Positions 26,248 to 34,835 of a stretch of DNA of 64,000 nucleotides are shown here, one piece after another. The DNA lies in NCBI RefSeq assembly GCF_900108915.1, contig NZ_FNYH01000008.1, positions 1 through 64,000 on the forward strand. Direction: 5' to 3'. The translations under genes and the position numbers were made by a program. The notes below the pieces were generated by a model. It saw only the letters and a list, made by a program, of their open reading frames with translations. It made no database searches and had not been told where the DNA came from. Positions within the stretch are counted from its first letter, which is position 1. Each line of letters starts with the position of its first letter. The DNA is from Allopseudospirillum japonicum (GTDB lineage: Bacteria > Pseudomonadota > Gammaproteobacteria > Pseudomonadales > Halomonadaceae).

Positions 26248-27171
26248 TTAATTCAAACCACCAAAACGCTTGTAAAAGGCTGGGCTAGGCTCAGGCAAAG
26301 GCCCTTCGGCAGTTTCTAAAATTTGGCTTAAATGTTGTTCGGCGGCGGCATAGATTAATCGATAAAGATTACGACAGAGTTGACGTGCTGAACGTCCCTC
26401 CCAATCCACAGGTAATAACTCTTCGGGCAATAAAGGATCACGTAGCAAGACTTTGCGGTATTCGTGAATCATCAAAGTGCGGGCAATAAAGCATTCTTGC
26501 GGATCTAATTGGCTTTTATCTTTTAATTCTTGCCACACAGGGCGAAAACGATTGAGAAAATTACGATAGCTATCAGAGAGTTGTTGTAAGTTCCAGCATT
26601 CACAGGCCTGTTGGCGTAAGGCTTTTGAGGCGAGCGGATCTTGGCGTTTGGTCTCAAACAACAAGGTGTGATCTAGCGCATCGAGCTCTTGCAAAGTCGC
26701 CATGACTTCACTGCGATCACAACGCGGGTGTGCCAAAACAGTCGGCGCTAGGGCACCAAAACCCATCCACTCCAGTTCCTCGCGCACGGTGCGCCTTTGT
26801 TCTGCACTCAGTTGCGACAAAACGGCTAAACACCAAGTGCCATCCCAATCTGGATAAACAGGGACATAGACGCGCTTGAAGGCTTTTTCAAAGCGGCGGC
26901 GCCCAGAGGCCGTCAAGCTGTAATAACTGCGACGTCCAATTTGTTCCGGTAATAGCCAGGACTCTTTACTGAGCCGAAAAACAGAAGTGCGTACCAAACG
27001 CTGGCTTAATCCCAAAGGTTCAAGTAAGTGGATCAAACTACCTAACCAGACGGTGCCGCCACGGGGTGCAATGGCATCGCCGTAAATTGTAATAATCAGG
27101 GAGCCTGCACGTATGGGGCGTTGTTCGCGAAATGCATCGATCAAATAATTTAAATGAGGTGAATACTGCAT
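26248..27171 (-). CDS. paaX: PaaX family transcriptional repressor
   Basis: A protein of 307 residues, the usual PaaX size. The N-terminal winged helix (PIRAGSLIITIYGDAIAPRGG, then LGLSQRLVRTSVFRLSKESWL) is followed by the PaaX dimerisation and C-terminal domains. PaaX represses paa promoters and is released by phenylacetyl-CoA, the product of PaaK. The start at 27171 is the first ATG with the domain intact. It is transcribed leftward with two uncharacterised genes, away from the transporter operon. Confidence 0.93.
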   Translation of the reverse strand: MQYSPHLNYLIDAFREQRPIRAGSLIITIYGDAIAPRGGTVWLGSLIHLLEPLGLSQRLVRTSVFRLSKESWLLPEQIGRRSYYSLTASGRRRFEKAFKRVYVPVYPDWDGTWCLAVLSQLSAEQRRTVREELEWMGFGALAPTVLAHPRCDRSEVMATLQELDALDHTLLFETKRQDPLASKALRQQACECWNLQQLSDSYRNFLNRFRPVWQELKDKSQLDPQECFIARTLMIHEYRKVLLRDPLLPEELLPVDWEGRSARQLCRNLYRLIYAAAEQHLSQILETAEGPLPEPSPAFYKRFGGLN

Positions 27172-27649
27172 AGTAGGGTAGGTAAGCGTAAGTCAAAAGG
27201 AACAATGCACCCTTACTGCGTACATTGAGCGTGTACCTCCCTTGGTTGGCGACAAGAGAAGCATCGGATGCCTGTATCTTAAGGGATGCCAAGGCACTTG
27301 TGCATTAGAGTTTATAATTTTATTAATCTTTACAAATAGTTAATTTTTTAGCTTAGTGAACTCAGCTCATAAAACGGGCGTATGCTTTTTACAGGGTCAA
27401 TAAAAAAGCCCTGCAAGGCGAGCAAAAATGAGTGCCTACGCATATTGACATTGATATTATGATACACTAGGTTTTGTTCTGTTATTTTGATTGTGTCACT
27501 TTAGCCAGCAGTGCAAAAAGCTTGTTTCGTCCAGTGATTAACTATCAACTACTTGATTTAACAAGATTAGACGGATTAAGCTCTTTTGGTCAGTGTAGGT
27601 AACTTGATACACTTTAACCAGTAAAAAGCAAAGTTTTTGCAATACCTTA

Positions 27650-27671
27650 CTATAGCTGCCCTGAGCTATAG
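27650..27671. repeat. Perfect 8-base inverted repeat with 6-base loop
   Basis: CTATAGCT (27650-27657) and AGCTATAG (27664-27671) flank GCCCTG. No T-run follows, so a terminator is unlikely. It may be an operator or a leader-RNA hairpin of the importer transcript. Confidence 0.4.
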
Positions 27672-27748
27672 CAGATTAGCGCTAGGCCCTTTGTGTCCCT
27701 AGATGATAAGTTAAACCTTGGTACCTAGCACCGAAGACTGGCGGTGTG

Positions 27749-27762
27749 TGCGTATATACGCA
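27749..27762. promoter_or_regulatory. 14-base perfect palindrome upstream of livK
   Basis: TGCGTATATACGCA, a perfect palindrome 94 bases upstream of the livK ATG. Position and symmetry fit an operator for a dimeric regulator such as PaaX, but no second exact copy was seen in the paaF/paaN or paaA upstream regions. Confidence 0.4.
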
Positions 27763-27855
27763 AAGAGCCTGAAATCATGGCACAGTCTGAATATAAGATA
27801 ACAACAATAAAACAGGCAACCTCCCAACGAGAGTGAGCTTGTCTAGGAGAACTGA

Positions 27856-29010
27856 ATGAAAACAACAAAATATACCCTCGCACTGACTTTAACACTCGCA
27901 GCAACGGGAGTAAGCCTGACGCCTGTACAAGCAGCAGAAACCTTGCGTATTGGCGCATTCGTTTCCGCTACTGGCCCAGCCTCTTTTTTGGGTGATCCAG
28001 AACTGAAAACCCTGGAACTTTATATTAAAGAAATCAATGCCCAAGGTGGGGTTTTAGGTCAGCAAGTTGAGTTAGTACACTATGATGACGGCGGCAGTGC
28101 AGGTAAAGCGCGTACTTATGTCAACCGTTTAATTGGCGCCGATAAAGTCGATATGATCATTGGTGGGTCTACCACTGGAACCACTATGGCAGCAGTGCCT
28201 TTGGTAGAACAAGCGCAAGTGCCTTTTATTTCTATGGCCGGTGCGATTGTGATTACGGATCCAGTAAAAAAATGGGTCTTTAAAACACCACAGACAGACC
28301 GCATGGCTGCCACTAAAGTGCTGCAAGATATGAAAGCACGCGGTATGACAAAAATTGGTTTGATTTCTGGTACAGGGGGTTTTGGGCGTTCAGGCCACAA
28401 ACACACGCTAGAAGTCGCCAAAGAAATGGGTATTGAAATTGTCGCTGACGAGACCTATGGTCCGCAAGATACCGACATGACCGCTCAGCTGACTAAAATC
28501 AAAAGCACCCCAGGTGTGCAGGCGGTGTTTAATTTTGGTTTTGGTCAAGGCCCAGCCATTGTCACTAAAAACTATGCCCAACTTGCGATTGATCTGCCGC
28601 TTTACCAATCTCATGGGGTCGCCTCAGACAAGTATATCGAGCTAGCCGGTGATGCGGCGGAAGGCGTGCGCTTGCCGGCTTCCCCTCTTCTCGTGGCAGA
28701 TACCCTACCAGAAACAGATCCACAAAAACCTGTGGTCACCGCCTATAAAGCCAAGTTTGAAGCTGCTTATAACATGCCAGTATCGACTTTTGGCGCTTAT
28801 GCTTATGACGCTTTAATGCTGGCGGTGGATGCGCTTGAACGTGCAGGAAGTACAGACAAAGCCAAAGTGCGCGATGCTTTGGAGCAAACCCAAAATTATG
28901 TCGGTGTGACAGGGGTTTATAATCTTTCTGCGCAAGACCACATGGGCCTAGATGTTTCTTCCTTCCGTTTGTTAGAAGTCTCCCAAGGGACTTGGAAACT
29001 CGTGGAATAA
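27856..29010 (+). CDS. Branched-chain-amino-acid-type ABC transporter, periplasmic binding protein
   Basis: A protein of 384 residues with a signal peptide ending near VQAAE (residues 24-28) and a type I periplasmic-binding fold of the LivK family (TLRIGAFVSATGPASFLGDPE, then YDDGGSAGKARTYVNRLI). Its place between paaX and paaA suggests that it binds phenylacetate or a related aromatic acid rather than leucine. That is inference from context. A structured gap follows before the permease gene. Confidence 0.88.
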   Translation: MKTTKYTLALTLTLAATGVSLTPVQAAETLRIGAFVSATGPASFLGDPELKTLELYIKEINAQGGVLGQQVELVHYDDGGSAGKARTYVNRLIGADKVDMIIGGSTTGTTMAAVPLVEQAQVPFISMAGAIVITDPVKKWVFKTPQTDRMAATKVLQDMKARGMTKIGLISGTGGFGRSGHKHTLEVAKEMGIEIVADETYGPQDTDMTAQLTKIKSTPGVQAVFNFGFGQGPAIVTKNYAQLAIDLPLYQSHGVASDKYIELAGDAAEGVRLPASPLLVADTLPETDPQKPVVTAYKAKFEAAYNMPVSTFGAYAYDALMLAVDALERAGSTDKAKVRDALEQTQNYVGVTGVYNLSAQDHMGLDVSSFRLLEVSQGTWKLVE

Positions 29011-29062
29011 GCACATCTCTTGCTGGACAAGCAACCGCGGTATAAATGTTGTTTGTCCTGAT

Positions 29063-29136
29063 GCACATGAGCCTCCCTTTTCTTATGGAAACTTGCTTTG
29101 TTGAACAAGGCAGGGGGAGGCTGTGCCTGCAAGTTT
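29063..29136 (+). ncRNA. Structured mRNA element between livK and livH, possible pseudoknot
   Basis: Stem A joins 29063-29067 plus 29071-29077 with 29115-29126 (12 pairs, three-base bulge TGA). Stem B joins AAACTTGC (29089-29096) with GCAAGTTT (29129-29136), 8 perfect pairs. The 5' arm of B lies in the loop of A and its 3' arm begins two bases after A, which is H-type pseudoknot order; otherwise the two exclude each other. It lies in the gap before livH and may protect the livK mRNA or set the ratio of binding protein to permease. Confidence 0.5.
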
Positions 29137-29186
29137 GCCAAACTCAATACTTGTCACTTACACCTTATCCGTTGCGGGCTATCATC

Positions 29187-30062
29187 ATGTTAGCAGAATT
29201 ACTGCAATACCTATTTACTGGTGTCACCCTAGGTGCAACTTATGCCTTAGTTGCTCTAGGCTTTACTCTGATCTACAACGCGAGTCATGTGATTAACTTT
29301 GCCCAAGGTGAGTTTTTAATGATAGGGGGCATGTCGACTTTCTTCTTGTTAGAAGCTGGCCTGCCTTTGCCCATTGCGATTTTATTGTCTGTGTTGCTGG
29401 CTGGCGCTTTGGGGATTGCCTTGCAAAAGTTTGCTATTGCGCCTGCTAAAAACGCGGATGTGGTGACCTTAATTATCATCACCATTGGTGCTTCGATTTT
29501 TCTGCGTGGTCTTGCGCAATTGGTGTGGGATAAAGAAATCCATGCGGTACCCGCCTTTAGTGGCGATACCCCCTTAGTCATCGGTGGGGCGACCTTGCTA
29601 CCGCAAAACCTTTGGGTATTAGGGATTTCTGTCATTGTGGTCTTGGCTTTGGTGTACTTTTTTACCCGTACTTTGACCGGCAAAGCCATTTTAGCCACCT
29701 CGATGAATGCAGACGCGGCCAAATTGGTGGGTATTAAGACCCAATTTATCTTAATGCTGGCTTTTGCTTTATCGGCGATTTTAGGTGCAGTTGCTGGGGT
29801 GGTCGTTGCTCCTATTACTTTTACTGCTTATGACATTGGCATTATGTTAGGCCTTAAAGGTTTTGTGGCCGCGGCAATTGGTGGCTTAGGCAATGGTGTC
29901 GGGGCAATTGTTGGTGGTTTGATTCTAGGGGTGACTGAAACCCTCGCTGCCGGTTACATCTCCTCCGACTATAAAGATGCTGTTCCCTTTGTGATTATTT
30001 TGCTCATTCTCTTTTTCTTACCTAACGGCCTGTTCGGGTCGCGCAGCACGGAGCGTGTTTAA
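29187..30062 (+). CDS. LivH-type ABC transporter permease
   Basis: A protein of 291 residues with about eight membrane helices and the LivH pattern (LFTGVTLGATYALVALGFTLIYNASHVINFAQGEF; GGLGNGVGAIVGGLILGVTE near the C-terminus). It forms the membrane channel with the next gene. I chose the ATG at 29187; the longer frame from 29046 runs through the structured gap. The ribosome site is weak (GCGGG), so coupling to upstream structure is possible. Confidence 0.9.
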   Translation: MLAELLQYLFTGVTLGATYALVALGFTLIYNASHVINFAQGEFLMIGGMSTFFLLEAGLPLPIAILLSVLLAGALGIALQKFAIAPAKNADVVTLIIITIGASIFLRGLAQLVWDKEIHAVPAFSGDTPLVIGGATLLPQNLWVLGISVIVVLALVYFFTRTLTGKAILATSMNADAAKLVGIKTQFILMLAFALSAILGAVAGVVVAPITFTAYDIGIMLGLKGFVAAAIGGLGNGVGAIVGGLILGVTETLAAGYISSDYKDAVPFVIILLILFFLPNGLFGSRSTERV

Positions 30063-30063
30063 T

Positions 30064-31074
30064 ATGATGCAAGCTCTCAAATCACCTCGTTTAGGTGGCT
30101 TAAGCGCACTGAGCTGTGTGCTCATCATCCTACCTTTTACGCTCAGCAATAGCTTCCAGCTTGATGTAGCGATTCAAGTCGGGATTGCCGCGATTGTGGT
30201 CGTGGGTTTGAATTTATTGGTGGGTTTTGCCGGACAAATTAGCTTAGGGCATGCCGGCTTTATGGGGATGGGTGCTTATATGAGTGCCATTTTAAGTGGT
30301 ACTTATGGCTGGAGCCCACTGCTTGCGCTCATTTTTGCAGCGATTTGTGTTGGTGGTTTAGCCTTTTTAATTGGCGGTCCCATTTTACGCTTGAAAGGTC
30401 ATTACTTGTCGATGGCAACTTTGGGCCTTGGCATCATTATTGCCATTGTGATTAATACAGAAAGTTGGCTGACCGGTGGCCCTGATGGCTTAGTTGTGGA
30501 GCCTTTATCTCTTTTTGGCTGGGCGCTAAGCCCTTTTGATGAATATCACCTGCTAGGGATCAGTCTCTCAGGAACGCAAGTCTGGTATATCCTGATTGCC
30601 AGCTTATTAGTGTTTGCCGTTTGGTTAGCCTTAAATATCATTGATTCCCCAACAGGCCGCGCCTTGCGTGCGGTTCATGGCTCTGAAATTGCCGCTCAGG
30701 TCGTTGGTGTCAATACAGCACACTATAAAGTAAAAGTCTTTGTGATTTCTGCAGTTTTTGCCTCTGTGATGGGCAGTTTATCTGCGCATTATACGGGCTT
30801 TATCACGCCAAATATTGCGGGTTTCCACCACTCTATTGAGTTGATTACCATGGTCGTTTTAGGTGGTATGGCATCGACTTATGGGGTGATTTTAGGTGCG
30901 GTGATTTTAGTGCTTTTGCCGCAAGTGCTTGCCGATTTGCAAGAGTTTGAAATGCTCGCCTTTGGTTTAATTTTGATGGTGACCATGATTTTTATGCCCA
31001 AAGGTTTGTTACCTACCTTGCTAAACCTGCTTAATAAACCCAAGCAGAAGACCACTTCTGAGGAGGCCGCATGA
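30064..31074 (+). CDS. LivM-type ABC transporter permease
   Basis: A protein of 336 residues with about ten membrane helices. NLLVGFAGQISLGHAGFMGMG and VVLGGMASTYGVILGAVILV are LivM hallmarks. The ATG at 30064 lies one base after the livH stop and has GGAG eleven bases upstream; an overlapping GTG at 30055 is possible. Its stop overlaps the livG start (ATGA). Confidence 0.9.
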   Translation: MMQALKSPRLGGLSALSCVLIILPFTLSNSFQLDVAIQVGIAAIVVVGLNLLVGFAGQISLGHAGFMGMGAYMSAILSGTYGWSPLLALIFAAICVGGLAFLIGGPILRLKGHYLSMATLGLGIIIAIVINTESWLTGGPDGLVVEPLSLFGWALSPFDEYHLLGISLSGTQVWYILIASLLVFAVWLALNIIDSPTGRALRAVHGSEIAAQVVGVNTAHYKVKVFVISAVFASVMGSLSAHYTGFITPNIAGFHHSIELITMVVLGGMASTYGVILGAVILVLLPQVLADLQEFEMLAFGLILMVTMIFMPKGLLPTLLNLLNKPKQKTTSEEAA

Positions 31075-31832
31075 GCACACCTATCATTCAAGTGGAAGGG
31101 CTAAGCAAGGTTTTCGGGGGGGTACATGCCATCGAGAATCTCTCCTTTAGTATTCAGCAAGGCCATATACACTCAGTGATTGGCCCCAACGGTGCAGGGA
31201 AAACCACTTTATTTAACCTGATTACAGGGATTTATACGCCAACCCATGGCGATATTAAACTTAAAGGAGAAAGTATTGTTGGCCTAGATCCCAGCCAACT
31301 GGCACCGCGTGGTATGTGCCGCACTTTCCAGAATTTGCAAATCTGTATGAATATGACTGCACTAGAAAATGTCATGATTGGTCAGCATTTGCAGTTTAAA
31401 AGTAGCTTATTGGCCACTTTATTTCGCTTACCCTGCGTGGTGCAAGCCGATCAACAAGCGCGTGAAAAAGCCGCTGAACTTATGGATTTTGTCGGCTGTG
31501 CTAAGTACCTGAATACGGAAGCTTCTGCCATGCCTTATGGCGCACTCAAGCGTTTAGAAATTGCCCGTGCGTTGGCGGCTAAGCCGGATATTTTGTTGTT
31601 GGATGAACCAGCTGCTGGCCTCAACGGTGCAGAAACTGCAGAGCTGGATACCCTGATTCAAAAAGTTGCGCAAAGCGGGGTCACTGTGGTGCTGGTCGAA
31701 CACGATATGAAATTGGTGATGAATATTTCTGATTACCTTTTGGTGCTAGATTATGGCAAAAAACTGGCCGAAGGTACCCCAGAAGAAATTCGTCATAATC
31801 CGGATGTAATCGCAGCTTATCTAGGGGGTTAA
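31071..31832 (+). CDS. LivG-type ABC transporter ATPase
   Basis: A protein of 253 residues. Walker A GPNGAGKTTLFNLITG, a signature region PYGALKRLEIARALA, and Walker B ILLLDEPAAGL are present. The signature lacks the usual LSxGQ; YGALKRL is the common LivG variant. It powers the importer with the next gene's product. Confidence 0.92.
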   Translation: MSTPIIQVEGLSKVFGGVHAIENLSFSIQQGHIHSVIGPNGAGKTTLFNLITGIYTPTHGDIKLKGESIVGLDPSQLAPRGMCRTFQNLQICMNMTALENVMIGQHLQFKSSLLATLFRLPCVVQADQQAREKAAELMDFVGCAKYLNTEASAMPYGALKRLEIARALAAKPDILLLDEPAAGLNGAETAELDTLIQKVAQSGVTVVLVEHDMKLVMNISDYLLVLDYGKKLAEGTPEEIRHNPDVIAAYLGG

Positions 31833-31838
31833 TGTCAG

Positions 31839-33215
31839 ATGACGACCAAGACTACATCGGTGAGCACAGACACCAACGCCCAAGAAACCACCATTAAAAC
31901 CATTATGCGTGAGCATCTAGGGCTGTGGCATATTATTGGCATTTTAGAGCAGCTGCAGCAAGAAATGAACTTGCAAGATACGCCGCCGGATGTCCTTTTG
32001 ATTAGCACGATTTTTGATTACTTTGAGCATTTTTCTAACAGGGTACATTCAGGTCCGCAAGAAGTCCTTTTATATCAACGCCTAAATGCCCGTTGCGATG
32101 ATGCCCGCGAAGTGATTGCTAAACTGGAAATTGGTTATCAACGTGGCCATGATCAACTCCAGCAATTACGTCAGCTGTTAGAGACTTGTGCAGCCAATTT
32201 CCCAGAAGGGCGTGACACCTTTAGTTATGAGTTAACTGGCTTTATTCTGGCACTGCGCAAGCACATTAAAAAGGAAGAGGGGGTGATTATCCCCAAAGCA
32301 CGCCAATATTTGACGGAAGAAGATTGGCAGGCAATCTTACATGCGAAAGACCAGCACCAAGATCCTTTATTTGGGACGCGCGTCCGTGAGGAATTTAAAG
32401 CCCTACGACACCGAATTGTCAGCTTAACGCCTGAAAATCTTGGTGGTTTAGGCTTGGCACATGTTAACCCGAGCAGTCCAGCGAGTGAAACATCTGGTGT
32501 TGCCCCTTTATTGCAGCTGGAAAATATCAATGCCAGTTATGGGCGTATCCAGGTCTTACATTCGGTCAATATCGAGATTCAACGCGGTGAGCTAGTGGCT
32601 TTGGTGGGCGCTAATGGTGCGGGTAAAACCACACTTTTGCGTACATTGTCAGGCTTACACCAGCAAGACTCGGGCCGTATTTTATTTGCCAGTCAGGATA
32701 TGCACAGCGTGAGTGCAGATCAAAGGGTGCATGCGGGGATTGTACAAGTGCCTGAAGGCCGTCAAGTGTTTAAAGCCTTATCTGTCGAGGATAATATTCA
32801 GCTGGGGGCCTATTCACGTAAAGACAGCCCAGAGGCGATTCGTGCTGATTTGGAGCATATGTATGAAACCTTCCCGATTTTGCGCCAAAAACGCTTACAA
32901 GCTGCAGGGACTTTATCTGGGGGGCAACAGCAAATGCTAGCGATGGCCCGTGCTTTAATGGCACGTCCTAAACTTTTATTGCTGGACGAGCCAAGCATGG
33001 GGCTGGCGCCTTTAATTGTGGAAGAAATCTTCAATATTGTAAGCGAGCTTAAGCGTCAAGGTATGACCATCTTTCTTGTCGAGCAAAATGCGGCGCAAGC
33101 ACTTGCATTGGCAGATCGCGGCTATGTCTTGGAAACTGGGGAAGTGGTCCTTTCTGGTGCAGGCGCAGACTTGTTAAAGGATGAAAAAGTCAAGGAAGCC
33201 TATTTAGGTATTTAA
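31839..33215 (+). CDS. LivF-type ABC ATPase with N-terminal hemerythrin domain
   Basis: A protein of 458 residues. Residues 20-190 form a hemerythrin HHE domain with ligand candidates H26, H70, E75, H104, H142 and E146/E147, the spacing of a di-iron four-helix bundle. Residues 222-458 are a complete LivF ATPase (Walker A GANGAGKTT near 256, signature LSGGQQQ near 359, Walker B LLLLDEPSMGLAP). Ordinary LivF has about 235 residues and no such extension. The iron site may sense oxygen, redox state or iron and gate uptake, which would suit an oxygen-dependent pathway. The seven bases between livG and this gene and the single frame argue against an assembly error. A terminator follows. Confidence 0.9.
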   Translation: MTTKTTSVSTDTNAQETTIKTIMREHLGLWHIIGILEQLQQEMNLQDTPPDVLLISTIFDYFEHFSNRVHSGPQEVLLYQRLNARCDDAREVIAKLEIGYQRGHDQLQQLRQLLETCAANFPEGRDTFSYELTGFILALRKHIKKEEGVIIPKARQYLTEEDWQAILHAKDQHQDPLFGTRVREEFKALRHRIVSLTPENLGGLGLAHVNPSSPASETSGVAPLLQLENINASYGRIQVLHSVNIEIQRGELVALVGANGAGKTTLLRTLSGLHQQDSGRILFASQDMHSVSADQRVHAGIVQVPEGRQVFKALSVEDNIQLGAYSRKDSPEAIRADLEHMYETFPILRQKRLQAAGTLSGGQQQMLAMARALMARPKLLLLDEPSMGLAPLIVEEIFNIVSELKRQGMTIFLVEQNAAQALALADRGYVLETGEVVLSGAGADLLKDEKVKEAYLGI

Positions 33216-33252
33216 TCGTTACTCGTTTTTTCCTGCACAATCAGGGCATTCT

Positions 33253-33282
33253 CACCTGCTTTGGGTCACCCTAAAGCGGGTG
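33253..33282 (+). terminator. Probable terminator after the importer operon
   Basis: CACCTGCTTT (33253-33262) pairs with AAAGCGGGTG (33273-33282), ten pairs with one G-U, followed by TTCTTGTTTG. It separates the importer from paaABCDE, so paaA should have its own promoter. Confidence 0.65.
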
Positions 33283-33528
33283 TTCTTGTTTGTTCAAAAA
33301 AATTGAATAAATTTAGGGGAAATGAAAGTTTGTTATCACTGATTTTGGCTGCATTGCAGCATCAATACTGTGAATCTGCCTAGAACAAAAATTTAAAATG
33401 ACACATAAATTAGGTGTTGATTTATTTTTAGGTATCATATAAAACTATCTAGGAGTCACAGACCTGTTTAGCTGTCACCCGACACAGATCACAAGAATTC
33501 AAGCAAGAACAAGAATTCAGGAGTTCCT
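33283..33528 (+). promoter_or_regulatory. paaA upstream region with candidate promoter
   Basis: AT-rich. A possible -35 TTGATT (about 33418) and -10 TATAAA (about 33439) are 15 bases apart, a short spacing, with a GTATCA (33432-33437) in between that is the reverse of the TGATAC found in the importer upstream region. ACAAGAATTCA is repeated at 33490 and 33509, just before the GGAG of paaA. Confidence 0.35.
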
Positions 33529-34527
33529 ATGTACGCCCAGCTTGTTGATACCGGAACCACAGGCGTTAAGTCTCTGCAAGAGATGAGCGCAGAAGAACGT
33601 GCATTCCAAGAAAAAATCGATGCAGAAATTAAAATCGAAGCGAAAAATTGGATGCCAGAGGCTTACCGCCGCACTTTAATCCGCCAAATTTCTCAACATG
33701 CACACTCTGAAATTGTCGGCATGTTGCCTGAAGGCAACTGGGTCACGCGTGCCCCTACCTTCAAACGTAAATTGCAATTGATGGCAAAAATCCAAGATGA
33801 AGCCGGTCACGGTTTGTACCTGTACAGCGCCATGGAAACCTTAGGTGCTGACCGTGATGACGAGATTGAGCGCTTGCATCGCGGCGAGGTGAAATATTCC
33901 AGTATCTTTAATTACCCCACCCTCAATTGGGCAGATATGGGCACGATTGGTTGGTTAGTCGATGGTGCTGCGATTGTGAACCAAGTCGCTTTACAGCGGA
34001 CTTCCTATGGCCCTTATTCGCGTGCCATGATTCGTATTTGTAAAGAAGAAAGTTTCCACCAGCGCCAAGGTTATGAAATCTTGCTCACTATGATGCGTGA
34101 GGGCACAGATGAGCAAAAAGCCATGGTACAAGATTCGATTAACCGTTTCTGGTGGCCTTCGTTAATGATGTTTGGTCCACATGATTCGGATTCTCCGCAT
34201 ACTGGCCAATCCATGGCGTGGAAAATCAAGCGCCATACCAATGACGAGTTACGTCAGCGCTTTATTGATCAAACGATCCCTCAGCTTGAATTCCTTGGCT
34301 GCACAGTACCTGATCCAGATCTCAAGTGGAATGAAGCGCGTGGCCATTATGACTTTGGTGAAATTCAATGGGAGGAGTTTTACCAAGTCTTAAAAGGCAA
34401 TGGCCCTTGTAACCGTGAGCGTTTGCGCACTCGTAAAAATGCCTTAGATGAAGGGGCTTGGGTACGGGAAGCAGCTATGGTTTACGCAAAAAAACAACAA
34501 CAGAAACAACAACAAAACGCTGCCTAA
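33529..34527 (+). CDS. paaA: 1,2-phenylacetyl-CoA epoxidase, catalytic subunit A
   Basis: A protein of 332 residues, ferritin-like di-iron oxygenase. The carboxylate and histidine ligands sit in helices such as [18 protein letters not shown] and [15 protein letters not shown] (ExxH motifs). With PaaC it forms the core that inserts oxygen into the aromatic ring of phenylacetyl-CoA. The C-terminal tail is glutamine-rich and about 20 residues longer than in E. coli (309). AGGAG lies upstream. Confidence 0.97.
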   Translation: MYAQLVDTGTTGVKSLQEMSAEERAFQEKIDAEIKIEAKNWMPEAYRRTLIRQISQHAHSEIVGMLPEGNWVTRAPTFKRKLQLMAKIQDEAGHGLYLYSAMETLGADRDDEIERLHRGEVKYSSIFNYPTLNWADMGTIGWLVDGAAIVNQVALQRTSYGPYSRAMIRICKEESFHQRQGYEILLTMMREGTDEQKAMVQDSINRFWWPSLMMFGPHDSDSPHTGQSMAWKIKRHTNDELRQRFIDQTIPQLEFLGCTVPDPDLKWNEARGHYDFGEIQWEEFYQVLKGNGPCNRERLRTRKNALDEGAWVREAAMVYAKKQQQKQQQNAA

Positions 34528-34542
34528 TTTGAGGAGATGAGC

Positions 34543-34824
34543 ATGTCTGACTGGCCACTTTATGAAGTTTTCGTACGTAGCAAACATGGCTTAAATCACA
34601 AGCATGTAGGAAGCGTACATGCTGCCGACGCGCAAATGGCGATTGAAAACGCCCGTGATTTATACACGCGCCGCAATGAAGGTGTGAGCCTATGGGTTGT
34701 CCCTTCGAATGCCATTACGGCTTCTGCACCAGACGAAAAAGAACCCTTGTTCGATCCATCACAAGACAAGGTGTATCGTCACCCCACCTTTTACAAATTG
34801 CCCGCTGAAGTAGACAACATGTAA
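34543..34824 (+). CDS. paaB: 1,2-phenylacetyl-CoA epoxidase, subunit B
   Basis: A protein of 93 residues, close to E. coli PaaB (95). WPLYEVFVRSKHGLNHKHVGS and ARDLYTRRNEGVSLWVV are typical. It bridges PaaAC dimers. The ATG at 34543 is preferred over 34537 because GAGGAG ends six bases before it. Confidence 0.95.
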   Translation: MSDWPLYEVFVRSKHGLNHKHVGSVHAADAQMAIENARDLYTRRNEGVSLWVVPSNAITASAPDEKEPLFDPSQDKVYRHPTFYKLPAEVDNM

Positions 34825-34835
34825 GGATGGGTTGT

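Larger units (their letters stand above)
27172..27855. other. Long divergent intergenic region paaX - livK
   Basis: About 680 bases without a supported gene between paaX and the importer. It contains TGATACACT twice (27460-27468 and 27605-27613), a CTATAGCT-GCCCTG-AGCTATAG hairpin (27650-27671), and a 14-base perfect palindrome (27749-27762). The size is large for two divergent promoters and suggests layered control. TCTAGGAG precedes livK. Confidence 0.5.
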
